A DNA stretch of 5,383 nucleotides from a bacterium (GCA_018819665.1 JAHJOY010000107.1:1-5383); one strand, 5' to 3'; shown: positions 1-5,383, counted from the first letter of the stretch. Translations and numbers: made by a program. Notes: generated from the letters alone by a model not told the origin.

Positions 1-1158
1 ATCTGTATAATTTAAATAAGTTTTAAGTATTTCAACGGTATGTTCTCCAATCTTTGGAGCAGGGTCTGTAACCACTTCCTCGGTTAATGTCGATAATTTT
101 ATCGGATTTCCTGCCACATGTATTTTACCCATATCAGGCTGTTCGGTTTCTATAATCATTTTTCTCGCCTTTACTTGTGGATCATTAAAGAGCTTGTCAA
201 CCGTATTGATAGCACTTGATGGTACACCGTTGGATTCAAGAATTTTCAACCATTCTTCTGTCGTTTTTTGAAGAATAATTTCATCAAGAATGGGCTTTAT
301 CTTCTCATAATTTTCTGTTCTTTTCTCGTTTGTCTTAAATTCTTCCACCTCCAGTAGGCCTTCACGGTCAACTGCCTTACAAAACTTTTCCCAAATCGCC
401 TGATTACCACAGGCAATGATAACCCATGAGTTTTTTGTCTTAAATCCGCCAAAAGGAGTAATAGATGGATGTCTGGAACCAATAGGCCCGGGTACTTCTC
501 CGCTTATTGCATATCTGGCTATGGCGTTCTCAAGAACCGCAACCTGCCCATCAAGCATGGCGACATCTACCATCTGACCCTTACAGGTGAATACTCTTTC
601 ATAAAGTGCAGCAATAATTCCTATTGCCCCAAACATACCTGCAATGATATCTCCAATTGACGACCCCACCCGAGTAGGTTCTCCTCCAGGCTGCCCGGTT
701 ATACTCATAATACCCCCCAAAGCTTGAGCAATCATATCATAAGCAGGTTTTACGGAATAAGGACCAGTATGTCCAAAACCGGAAACAGCAGCATAGATGA
801 CTCGAGGATTTATCTTGCTTAAAACATCATAAGGCAGACCTAATTTTCTCATAGTGCCGGGTCTGAAGTTTTCAAGGACTATATCTGATACTTTAGTTAA
901 TTCTTTTATAATCTGCCTCCCTTCAGGTTTTTTTAAATCAATAGCTATACTTTTCTTTCCTCGGTTCAAACTCACAAAGTATGCACTTTGCCCGTTTTTA
1001 TAGGGACCAAAACTTCGAGAGTCATCTCCTGTTTCAGGTCTTTCAACCTTGATTATTTTTGCTCCCAGATTAGCAAGAATCATAGAACAATATGGTCCAG
1101 CGAGAACACGAGTTAGATCTAAAACTACTATATCTTCTAGTGGTTTTTTTCTTTTCAT
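1..1158 (-). CDS. Class III (CaiB/BaiF family) CoA-transferase, C-terminus cut by window edge
   Basis: The frame is open from an ATG at 1158 to base 1 with no stop, giving 386 residues. The family is usually about 400, so only a short C-terminal tail is missing. Family III enzymes move CoA between carboxylic acids through an aspartyl-CoA thioester. Visible family signatures are the N-terminal LEDIVVLDLTRVLAGPYC segment (7-24), LNRGKKSIAIDLK (64-76), ENFRPGTM (96-103), VSGFGHTGPY (125-134) and IGDIIAGMFGAIGIIAAL (168-185). GQMVDVAMLDG (194-204) follows; Asp198 aligns by motif with the catalytic Asp169 of formyl-CoA transferase and CaiB. The start is supported by AAGGAGA at 1165-1171, six bases upstream. 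It is the last visible gene of the minus-strand series, 192 bases after the cyclase-family gene, and that spacer is rich in inverted repeats. Acyl specificity cannot be read from sequence: formyl/oxalyl, succinyl/carnitine-type and other acyl donors are all possible. The role suggested by context is CoA activation of a carboxylate left by the upstream hydrolases. Confidence 0.93.
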   Translation of the reverse strand, partial: MKRKKPLEDIVVLDLTRVLAGPYCSMILANLGAKIIKVERPETGDDSRSFGPYKNGQSAYFVSLNRGKKSIAIDLKKPEGRQIIKELTKVSDIVLENFRPGTMRKLGLPYDVLSKINPRVIYAAVSGFGHTGPYSVKPAYDMIAQALGGIMSITGQPGGEPTRVGSSIGDIIAGMFGAIGIIAALYERVFTCKGQMVDVAMLDGQVAVLENAIARYAISGEVPGPIGSRHPSITPFGGFKTKNSWVIIACGNQAIWEKFCKAVDREGLLEVEEFKTNEKRTENYEKIKPILDEIILQKTTEEWLKILESNGVPSSAINTVDKLFNDPQVKARKMIIETEQPDMGKIHVAGNPIKLSTLTEEVVTDPAPKIGEHTVEILKTYLNYTD

Positions 1159-1208
1159 ATTATTTCTCCTTGTATAAGTATAAAAGATTTATAGTTTAAA
1201 ATATTTCT

Positions 1209-1223
1209 TTCTATTTAATAGAA
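1209..1223. repeat. 15-bp perfect palindrome, possible operator or small hairpin
   Basis: TTCTATT and AATAGAA form 7-bp arms around a single central T, 51 bases upstream of the CoA-transferase ATG. The one-base centre makes a DNA-binding site more natural than an RNA hairpin. AT-rich palindromes of this size can also arise by chance in such a spacer. Confidence 0.3.
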
Positions 1224-1301
1224 TAAGGCAGCGATATTTAAACAATTCAGGCTAAACGATATTTTTCTATTATTGAGAAGTATACCGCCGCCTGTTTATT
1301 C
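1221..1301 (-). repeat. Long-range inverted repeat in the leader of the CoA-transferase gene
   Basis: On the transcribed strand AGGCGGCGGTAT (1293-1282) pairs with ATATCGCTGCCT (1237-1226) over 12 bp, using two G-U wobbles. It encloses 44 bases. The stem can be extended by GAATA (1301-1297) pairing with TATTC (1225-1221) across a three-base bulge. Its GC-rich core stands out from the surrounding AT-rich spacer. It could be a structured RNA leader, an attenuator or a protein-binding site. I do not recognise a known riboswitch class in it. Confidence 0.5.
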
Positions 1302-1310
1302 ATAGAATAA
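1296..1310. repeat. Inverted repeat TTATTC-ATA-GAATAA
   Basis: Six-bp arms around a three-base centre, 137 bases upstream of the CoA-transferase ATG. The ten bases ATAGAATAAG (1302-1311) recur as a direct repeat at 1218-1227, so this element and the 1209-1223 palindrome share half-site-like sequence. The pair is suggestive of operator sites or of alternative RNA pairing partners. Confidence 0.3.
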
Positions 1311-1350
1311 GATAGACTACATTTTACATTTATAAAAATAAATCTATAAT

Positions 1351-2136
1351 TTATTCTTCAAGAAAAGCAACAACTCTACAAAATGCAGCTTCTCCGCCTT
1401 CAAATTTCCAGGGGAAGCAACCAATCTTAAGTCTTTTATTCTGAATCTCGGGTGCGTTGATATTCCCTCCTAAATTTTCCATGTGCATACAGTTACTTGG
1501 GAATAACTTGTTGTGGGTAAGTTGATAATCTTCCTCCGGAAATAATTCCTTAACTTTTTCTTTGCCAAATTTCTTCTCAGCTTTAGCACGCACCCTATCG
1601 CATTGACCAAAAGTCCCTTTACCAAGAAATCTGCCTATTGGTAAGTCCATTGGGTGATCGGTAGAAACAGCGTCTACTCCCCAAATTTTTATTTTCTTCC
1701 CCAGTAACCAATCTACCATATCTGGATGAGCTCCTGGATGTAGAAGTATATATTTTTCTTCATCTGCTTTTGTACCACCATAACCATATTCATACCAGCC
1801 AGTATGTAATACAAGTATATCTCCCTCTTTTACCTCTACTCTTTTTTCAATCATCTCTGGTGTATAAACTGCCAATTCATCCATTTCATCAGTAAGATCT
1901 ACAATTACTCCGTCACCATATAACCACTCCAATGGAATCTGGTCTATTGTCATACCATTTGTCAAAAAATGACGCGGTGCATCAAGATGAGTGCCAATAT
2001 GGTTTGAGGTTGCAATATATTGAGCATTAACTCCATGTTCTGGTTTTCTTTTAAAATATTTTGCTTCAAAAGGTGGATAATAAGGCCAGAAAAAATTGTT
2101 TACACCTAATTTTTGAGAAAGATCAAATAATTTCAT
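1351..2136 (-). CDS. Cyclase-family (kynurenine formamidase-like) metal-dependent hydrolase
   Basis: A complete 261-residue cytosolic protein with no signal peptide or membrane segment. The defining motif HxGTHxDxxxH is intact as HIGTHLDAPRH at residues 46-56, giving His46, His50, Asp52 and His56 as likely divalent-metal ligands. HTGW (111-114), GVDAVSTDHP (153-162) and the late MEN (219-221) also match the family. It is longer than typical KynB (about 210 residues). The extra length lies mainly in a charged, Lys-rich stretch around 170-210. The family hydrolyses N-formylkynurenine, isatin, cyclic imides or esters, and similar amide bonds; this subgroup's substrate is not known to me. The KynB name is not justified because no tryptophan-pathway gene is near. 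The ATG at 2136 has an excellent AAGGAGGT at 2144-2151, seven bases upstream. It lies 109 bases downstream of the nitrilase-family gene on the same strand, which suggests a shared pathway: one enzyme may open a ring and the other cut the linear amide. Confidence 0.92.
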   Translation of the reverse strand: MKLFDLSQKLGVNNFFWPYYPPFEAKYFKRKPEHGVNAQYIATSNHIGTHLDAPRHFLTNGMTIDQIPLEWLYGDGVIVDLTDEMDELAVYTPEMIEKRVEVKEGDILVLHTGWYEYGYGGTKADEEKYILLHPGAHPDMVDWLLGKKIKIWGVDAVSTDHPMDLPIGRFLGKGTFGQCDRVRAKAEKKFGKEKVKELFPEEDYQLTHNKLFPSNCMHMENLGGNINAPEIQNKRLKIGCFPWKFEGGEAAFCRVVAFLEE

Positions 2137-2170
2137 TTAAATTACCTCCTTAATTATTTTTGTTATTTTT

Positions 2171-2176
2171 ATTATA
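2171..2176 (-). promoter_or_regulatory. Possible -10 element upstream of the cyclase-family gene
   Basis: A consensus TATAAT on the minus strand lies 34 bases upstream of the ATG at 2136, which would leave a leader of about 28 bases. No convincing -35 is seen at 16-18 bases. The spacer is so AT-rich that a chance match is quite possible. Confidence 0.25.
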
Positions 2177-2212
2177 CTTTTATCATTTTCTTTTAATATA
2201 TGCAAAACTATA

Positions 2213-2235
2213 TTACATTTATTTACCCTCCTCCT
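2213..2235 (-). other. Shine-Dalgarno followed by a start-stop codon pair (ATG TAA)
   Basis: AGGAGGAGGG (2226-2235) lies seven bases before an ATG (2216-2218) whose next codon is TAA (2213-2215). It sits just after the nitrilase-family stop (2246-2248), in the spacer before the cyclase-family gene. It may be a relic of a lost reading frame or a minimal upstream ORF. It is not a protein-coding gene. Confidence 0.35.
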
Positions 2236-2245
2236 CTCTTTAAGG

Positions 2246-3151
2246 TTAAGTATTATCGTTTTCGATAAAAGGAATTCGCTTAAACGGTTCAAAAGCACTT
2301 TTGGCAGGTTTCATAGCTTCTTTATATGCTTCTAAATTTCTATCTTCTAAATGGTCAAAAATTTGAGGAGAATTCGAGCCAAAAGTTATATATTTTAAAG
2401 GACTGACAGGATCCAGTTCAGCATATATAATTTCTTCCGCTCCTGTGCCTTGGGCAATTTTATTTGCAATTGGAGTTACTATCATGCTGTTACCCATATA
2501 GTAATTTCCTGCTGCATCAGAACCTACTGCATTAATTCCTACTACATATACGTGATTATCATAGGCTCTGGCTCTGTTGGTTAAAGACCAGATATCAAAG
2601 CTTCTCAGTAAAGCTGCAGGTCTAATAATAACTTCTGCTCCTTGTACGGCAAGCGCTCTAGAAAGTTCCGGAAAATCCCCATCATAACAAATAATTATAC
2701 CAATCTTCCCCAGTTCAGTTTCAAAAACTGGTGCTTTTGTTCCAGGTATTACCCAACCACCTCTATGAACATTTTCTAAAGAAAACGGATGGGTTTTTCG
2801 ATAAACACCAACTATTTTTCCATTACTATCAATTAATGAAGCAGAGTTATAGATTTCTCCCCGTTTTTCCCCTCTTTCATAAGTAGGAAAAACAACATAT
2901 ATTTTAAGCCTTTTTGCAACTTCGGCAATTCTGTCTGTTATTTTACCTGGAATAGTATCAACAATATCATAAAGTTCTTCAGGAGAAAGATTCGTTGAAA
3001 AACCTGTAGTAATTGTTTCAGGAAAAACTAATAAATCAGGTTTGCAATCTTTTACTGCTTTTTCCATCCATTTAATCGATTTTTTAACGTTATATTCCAC
3101 ATCATTGGGCTTAACTGATATCTGAGCTCCTGCTACTATAAAACTTTTCAT
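2246..3151 (-). CDS. Nitrilase-superfamily carbon-nitrogen hydrolase (amidase/carbamoylase-like)
   Basis: A complete protein of 301 residues from the ATG at 3151. The superfamily triad is present: Glu45 in LVFPET, Lys119 in VYRKTHPF and nucleophile Cys155 in IIICYDGDFPELSRAL. Other matches are the N-terminal VAGAQISVKPNDV strand, YNSASLIDSNGKIVG (101-115), NRARAYDN (192-199), and GNSMIVTP (220-227) in place of the usual GxSxIxxP. These enzymes hydrolyse amides, N-carbamoyl compounds or nitriles with release of ammonia. Cys-Tyr-Asp and the NRARA(Y/W)(D/E)N helix fit the amidase/N-carbamoyl-amidohydrolase branches better than true nitrilases, but the substrate is not determined. The frame stays open ten codons upstream to an ATG at 3181. 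The 3151 start is preferred because GAGGTGG sits five bases before it and residue 1 then begins the first beta strand, as is normal for the family. It lies 118 bases after the DUF1116 gene, with two hairpins in between. Confidence 0.93.
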   Translation of the reverse strand: MKSFIVAGAQISVKPNDVEYNVKKSIKWMEKAVKDCKPDLLVFPETITTGFSTNLSPEELYDIVDTIPGKITDRIAEVAKRLKIYVVFPTYERGEKRGEIYNSASLIDSNGKIVGVYRKTHPFSLENVHRGGWVIPGTKAPVFETELGKIGIIICYDGDFPELSRALAVQGAEVIIRPAALLRSFDIWSLTNRARAYDNHVYVVGINAVGSDAAGNYYMGNSMIVTPIANKIAQGTGAEEIIYAELDPVSPLKYITFGSNSPQIFDHLEDRNLEAYKEAMKPAKSAFEPFKRIPFIENDNT

Positions 3152-3156
3152 TTTTT

Positions 3157-3163
3157 CCACCTC
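3157..3163 (-). promoter_or_regulatory. Ribosome binding site that fixes the nitrilase-family start
   Basis: GAGGTGG on the minus strand lies five bases upstream of the ATG at 3151. The alternative in-frame ATG at 3181 is preceded by an AT-only stretch with no purine-rich site. The shorter, 301-residue product is therefore the likely one. Confidence 0.75.
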
Positions 3164-3209
3164 GGTAAAAAAAATATTCAATTTTAAAAAATAATTTTGA
3201 TAAATTTAA

Positions 3210-3228
3210 ATTTGCTTTCGGAGCAAAT
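3210..3228 (-). repeat. Hairpin between DUF1116 and nitrilase-family genes (inner of two)
   Basis: On the transcribed strand ATTTGCT (3228-3222), loop CCGAA, then AGCAAAT (3216-3210) form a perfect 7-bp stem. The tail is TTAAATTTATC, only loosely T-rich. This makes a weak intrinsic terminator at best; an mRNA processing or stability stem is equally possible. Confidence 0.45.
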
Positions 3229-3229
3229 A

Positions 3230-3249
3230 TTTCATAGCACCTTATGAAA
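3230..3249 (-). repeat. Hairpin just downstream of the DUF1116 stop (outer of two)
   Basis: A perfect 7-bp inverted repeat, TTTCATA and TATGAAA, with a six-base loop. It lies 20 bases after the DUF1116 stop codon (3270-3272) and one base from the next hairpin. It has low GC and no T-tract directly after it, so it is not a terminator on its own. Confidence 0.4.
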
Positions 3250-3269
3250 GTAAATCATTTCCAGTACTT

Positions 3270-4511
3270 CTATTTATATTTTTTTGCAAAAGCAACAACT
3301 GCCTTCTTAAATACTTCCATTGGTGCATCAAGAAGACCAGCACCGACTTGCCCCACTCCCGGGTCCTTATGCGCAACACCGGTATCAATAAACGGTGCTA
3401 AATTTTTTTCAACAACCTTTCTAATATCTATCCCTGTTGGAGTTCCCCTGAAATCAAAATATGGAATCTGATAAACATTGTTTTCACCAATTGTGATTTC
3501 ATACATTGCAAGGTTCTTTGAAACTGCAAGTTTGACGTTTCCTCCTACAAATTTAATTATTGCAGGTGCCGCAGCAATTGCCAAACCGCCAAGACCTGCG
3601 GTTTCCATAATTGAACTGTCTCCTATGTCTCTACCAACATCTTCTTTTTTAAAGCCGGGGAACAGGAGAACATCTGGAATAGGAGATTCTGCAATGAACC
3701 ATTCATCGCCAAGACCTGAAACTTGAATGCCCCAGTCTGTTCCATTTCTTGACATTACGGTTACTAATGTGCTGCCTTCAATATTTCTTGCAGGGTCAAG
3801 CGAAGCCTTGCAGCTTGCCATGACAAATGGAAGGAAAGTATGAATGTTTGCTTGCATAAAGTTAATTACATCATTAGTGTTTTTTACATCTTCTATGGTT
3901 TGTAAAAGATAGGGTGTAATTTTTGCGAATAAAAGATATGATGCAGCTCTACTTCTATTGTGAAGTTCATCTCCCATTGTAAGCGCTTCTGCTATTATAG
4001 GTTTAAGCTCCATTTTCCCAGCCTTTTTTATAGCCTTGCTTAGAACTGGGAGCATAACATTTTCCATCCATTTCAACCTTTCAATTACATCCGGTGAATA
4101 TGCGCCCATTCTCAGAACTTTTCCAATTCCCTCATTGAGAGTGTTAAAAGCCCGGTTACCAAATGTTTCATTTTCAACAACAACAACAGGCATTGATGCA
4201 GATACAATTCCTGCCATTGGTCCTACAGTATGGTGATGGTGACATGGATCAAACTCGATTTCTCCTGATGCTGCAAGTTTTTCAGCTTCTTCTGGACTCT
4301 TTGCAAGCCCCTCATACATTAAAGCACCCATAACTGCACCCCTTTGAGAGCCACTCATTCTATCCCAGGTTACAGCTGGTCCCGCATGAAGAATAAGGTT
4401 TTTCTTCATTCCCGGGATTACATCAATTGCTTTTTCAACATCGATCCATACTGGCCTTGCATTAAGAACTCTTTTTAAAGCTTCTTCATTTGCTTTTTCA
4501 ATGTCTACCAT
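3270..4511 (-). CDS. DUF1116 / AllG (YlbE-like) family protein, putative oxamate carbamoyltransferase subunit
   Basis: A complete 413-residue protein, full length for the family (E. coli YlbE is about 420). Motifs recognisable as DUF1116 are MSGSQRGAVMGALMYEG (52-68), EIEFDPCHHHHTVGPMAG (84-101), SMPVVVVENETFGNRAF (106-122), LNEGIGKVLRMGA (125-137), GDELHNR (180-186), ETAGLGGLAIAAAPAI (303-318), FDFRGTPTGIDIRKVV (352-367) and GVGQVGAG (385-392). As I recall, E. coli YlbE (AllG) works with FdrA (AllF) and YlbF (AllH) as oxamate carbamoyltransferase, which turns the allantoin-derived oxalurate-type intermediate into carbamoyl phosphate and oxamate. The whole protein looks cytosolic and has no known catalytic fold signature that I can assign. 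The ATG at 4511 follows an in-frame TAA three codons upstream, so no longer start exists. None of AllF, AllH or carbamate kinase is in the window; the flanking genes are a molybdenum hydroxylase and a nitrilase-family enzyme. The family call is secure; the exact reaction here is inferred. Confidence 0.92.
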   Translation of the reverse strand: MVDIEKANEEALKRVLNARPVWIDVEKAIDVIPGMKKNLILHAGPAVTWDRMSGSQRGAVMGALMYEGLAKSPEEAEKLAASGEIEFDPCHHHHTVGPMAGIVSASMPVVVVENETFGNRAFNTLNEGIGKVLRMGAYSPDVIERLKWMENVMLPVLSKAIKKAGKMELKPIIAEALTMGDELHNRSRAASYLLFAKITPYLLQTIEDVKNTNDVINFMQANIHTFLPFVMASCKASLDPARNIEGSTLVTVMSRNGTDWGIQVSGLGDEWFIAESPIPDVLLFPGFKKEDVGRDIGDSSIMETAGLGGLAIAAAPAIIKFVGGNVKLAVSKNLAMYEITIGENNVYQIPYFDFRGTPTGIDIRKVVEKNLAPFIDTGVAHKDPGVGQVGAGLLDAPMEVFKKAVVAFAKKYK

Positions 4512-4523
4512 AATTATTTATTT

Positions 4524-4530
4524 ACCTCCT
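4524..4530 (-). promoter_or_regulatory. Ribosome binding site of the DUF1116 gene, long spacing
   Basis: AGGAGGT lies 12 bases before the ATG at 4511, which is longer than the 5-7 bases at the other starts in this window. No ATG, GTG or TTG occurs in the gap and an in-frame TAA lies three codons upstream. The start is therefore still 4511, perhaps with reduced translation. Confidence 0.6.
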
Positions 4531-4582
4531 ATTTTTAATTATTTAAAACCTCTCTCCCCTCCATCTCAATTAATTTAAAGAA

Positions 4583-4601
4583 GGGGGGTATTGCCTCCCC
4601 C
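4583..4601 (-). terminator. GC-rich hairpin after the molybdenum hydroxylase gene, weak terminator or attenuator
   Basis: On the transcribed strand GGGGGAGG, loop CAATA, then CCCCCC can form five or six G-C pairs, with one bulged A in the longer version. It begins 17 bases after the TAG stop (4619-4621) and is followed by TTCTTTAAATTAATT. GC-rich stems are rare in this AT-rich DNA, and the position right after a stop codon favours a terminator. The T-tract is interrupted, so readthrough into the DUF1116 gene is likely. Confidence 0.45.
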
Positions 4602-4618
4602 TAATCTTGCTTCATCAA

Positions 4619-5383
4619 CTACTTCTTCATAATCATTAAGAAATCATCAACCTCTTTTTTATCATTAAGAATCGCCATGGCAATTTTTTCTGCGGTTATT
4701 GGCATTGACTTTATTCTCACGCCAAGCGCATCCTCAACTGCATTTGCAATAATAGGGGCTGCCGGGATCATTGGATGTTCGCCAATGCCTCTTGCACCAT
4801 ATGGTCCGTCTGGCTGAGGCACCTCAACGATTATAGGTACAACTTCATCAGGAATATCCAAAGACGTCGGGATTTTATAATCTGTAAAATTGGGATTAAG
4901 TATTTTACCGTTTTCATCAAATCTCATATCTTCATACAATGCAGTAGCAAATCCTTGTAAAAGACCTCCATATATTTGATGTTTAACATTCATGGGGTTG
5001 ATTGCTTTTCCCGCATCAAGCGCCTCAACAGCTTTAAGAATTCTTACTTTACCAGTTTGCTTATCTATTTCAATTTTTACTGCTGCTGCTCCCACGGTAT
5101 AATGAACATTTGGATGACCACCCTGGCTCGTCTCAGGATCTTGTTGTGCTGATGTAAACTCTGGCATAAATGAGCCACTTCCAACTATTGCCCCACCTCT
5201 ATATGTTCCATCTTTAGTTTGAATCCCCTCTATTACGAAATCTTTAAGAGGCAACTCAAAACTGGCATGCAATTTGCACTTAACCTTTTCATCTTCAAGA
5301 TAAAGGGTGTCTTTATCGTAGTGATAAACTTCATGGACAACCTCAAATATCCTGTCTCTTATTTGAAGCGCTGCTCTTTTAAC
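4619..5383 (-). CDS. Xanthine dehydrogenase family, molybdenum-cofactor-binding subunit, C-terminal part (5' end beyond window)
   Basis: The frame is open from the right edge (5383) to a TAG at 4619-4621, giving 254 residues. The family's Moco subunits are about 750 residues, so this is roughly the last third, matching the second Moco-binding domain. Within the fragment, GSGSFMPE (68-75) and VHYTVGAAAVKIEID (93-107) precede the strand pattern TGKVRILKAVEALDAGKAINP (110-130). QIYGGLLQGFATALYEDM (136-153) and GARGIGEHPMIPAAPIIANA (196-215) are strongly conserved. Glu202 in GIGEHP corresponds by motif to the catalytic base Glu of xanthine oxidase (VGEPP). The enzyme hydroxylates a heterocycle or aldehyde with water as oxygen donor, normally together with FAD and 2Fe-2S subunits that must lie upstream outside the window. 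Purine is the default substrate, but nicotinate, pyrimidine or other heterocycles cannot be excluded. A TTG at 5270-5272 is an internal Leu codon, not a start: family-like sequence (VKRAALQIRDRIFEVV) continues upstream of it. Confidence 0.93.
   Translation of the reverse strand, partial: VKRAALQIRDRIFEVVHEVYHYDKDTLYLEDEKVKCKLHASFELPLKDFVIEGIQTKDGTYRGGAIVGSGSFMPEFTSAQQDPETSQGGHPNVHYTVGAAAVKIEIDKQTGKVRILKAVEALDAGKAINPMNVKHQIYGGLLQGFATALYEDMRFDENGKILNPNFTDYKIPTSLDIPDEVVPIIVEVPQPDGPYGARGIGEHPMIPAAPIIANAVEDALGVRIKSMPITAEKIAMAILNDKKEVDDFLMIMKK

Noticed and set aside
297..660. Short open frames of about 60 residues on both strands inside the CoA-transferase gene
   Set aside because: They lie in other frames of a gene with continuous family similarity from 1158 to the window edge and lack start signals.
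1328..1343. ATTTAT-AAAA-ATAAAT inverted repeat just after the cyclase-family stop as a terminator
   Set aside because: Six A-T-only pairs without a following T-tract are too weak. Such repeats are expected by chance in this spacer.
1159..1350. Sigma-70 promoter for the CoA-transferase gene
   Set aside because: TATACT-like hexamers occur at two places, but neither has a recognisable -35 at the right distance, so I cannot support a call.
1351..2136. Naming the cyclase-family gene kynB
   Set aside because: The metal motif is shared by the whole family. The protein is about 50 residues longer than KynB and no kynurenine-pathway gene is nearby.
3478..3726. Plus-strand open frames inside the DUF1116 gene (also 3244-3471 and 4036-4236)
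   Set aside because: They are antisense to strongly conserved coding sequence, have no ribosome binding sites and resemble no family.
4775..4960. Plus-strand frame of 61 residues inside the molybdenum hydroxylase gene
   Set aside because: It is antisense to the conserved GIGEHP and QGFATALYEDM region, so it is a shadow.
4619..5272. A 217-residue gene starting at TTG 5272
   Set aside because: The frame is open to the window edge and the 37 codons upstream read as normal molybdenum-hydroxylase sequence. TTG is an internal Leu codon and the gene is truncated by the window, not short.

Overview
The window is a run of five genes, all on the minus strand. Transcription goes from the right edge to the left edge, and both end genes are cut by the window. 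The DNA is visibly AT-rich, with many AGA, ATA and AAA codons. The start sites are short AT-rich leaders with strong AGGAGG-type ribosome binding sites. This points to a low-GC bacterium, most likely an anaerobic Firmicute (clostridial or thermoanaerobic type). That is an inference from composition and gene content; no marker gene is present. I see no rRNA, tRNA, CRISPR array, insertion sequence or other mobile element, and no credible plus-strand gene.

In order of transcription: (1) beyond 5383 down to 4619, the C-terminal third of a molybdenum hydroxylase (xanthine dehydrogenase family, Moco-binding subunit). It is followed by a short GC-rich hairpin that may be a terminator or attenuator. 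(2) 4511-3270, a complete DUF1116 (AllG/YlbE-like) protein, the family of a subunit of oxamate carbamoyltransferase in allantoin catabolism. (3) 3151-2246, a complete nitrilase-superfamily amidohydrolase with its Glu-Lys-Cys triad. (4) 2136-1351, a complete 'cyclase family' (kynurenine-formamidase-like) metal hydrolase. (5) 1158 to beyond 1, a class III (CaiB/BaiF) CoA-transferase lacking only its last residues.

The gene set reads as a catabolic cluster for an N-heterocycle or a ureide/amide: hydroxylation by the molybdenum enzyme, hydrolysis of cyclic or linear amides by the cyclase-family and nitrilase-family enzymes, carbamoyl-group handling by the DUF1116 protein, and CoA activation of the remaining carboxylate. 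The families are clear; the substrate is not, and the pathway is inference. DUF1116 is best known beside FdrA/AllF, AllH and a carbamate kinase. None of these is in the window, so they either lie outside it or are absent.

No spacer exceeds 300 bases. The spacers (about 192, 109, 118 and 107 bases) are long for a tight operon and several hold inverted repeats. The most notable is 1221-1301, upstream of the CoA-transferase. There a 12-bp long-range stem, extendable by 5 bp across a bulge, competes with two local hairpins, as in a riboswitch or attenuator.
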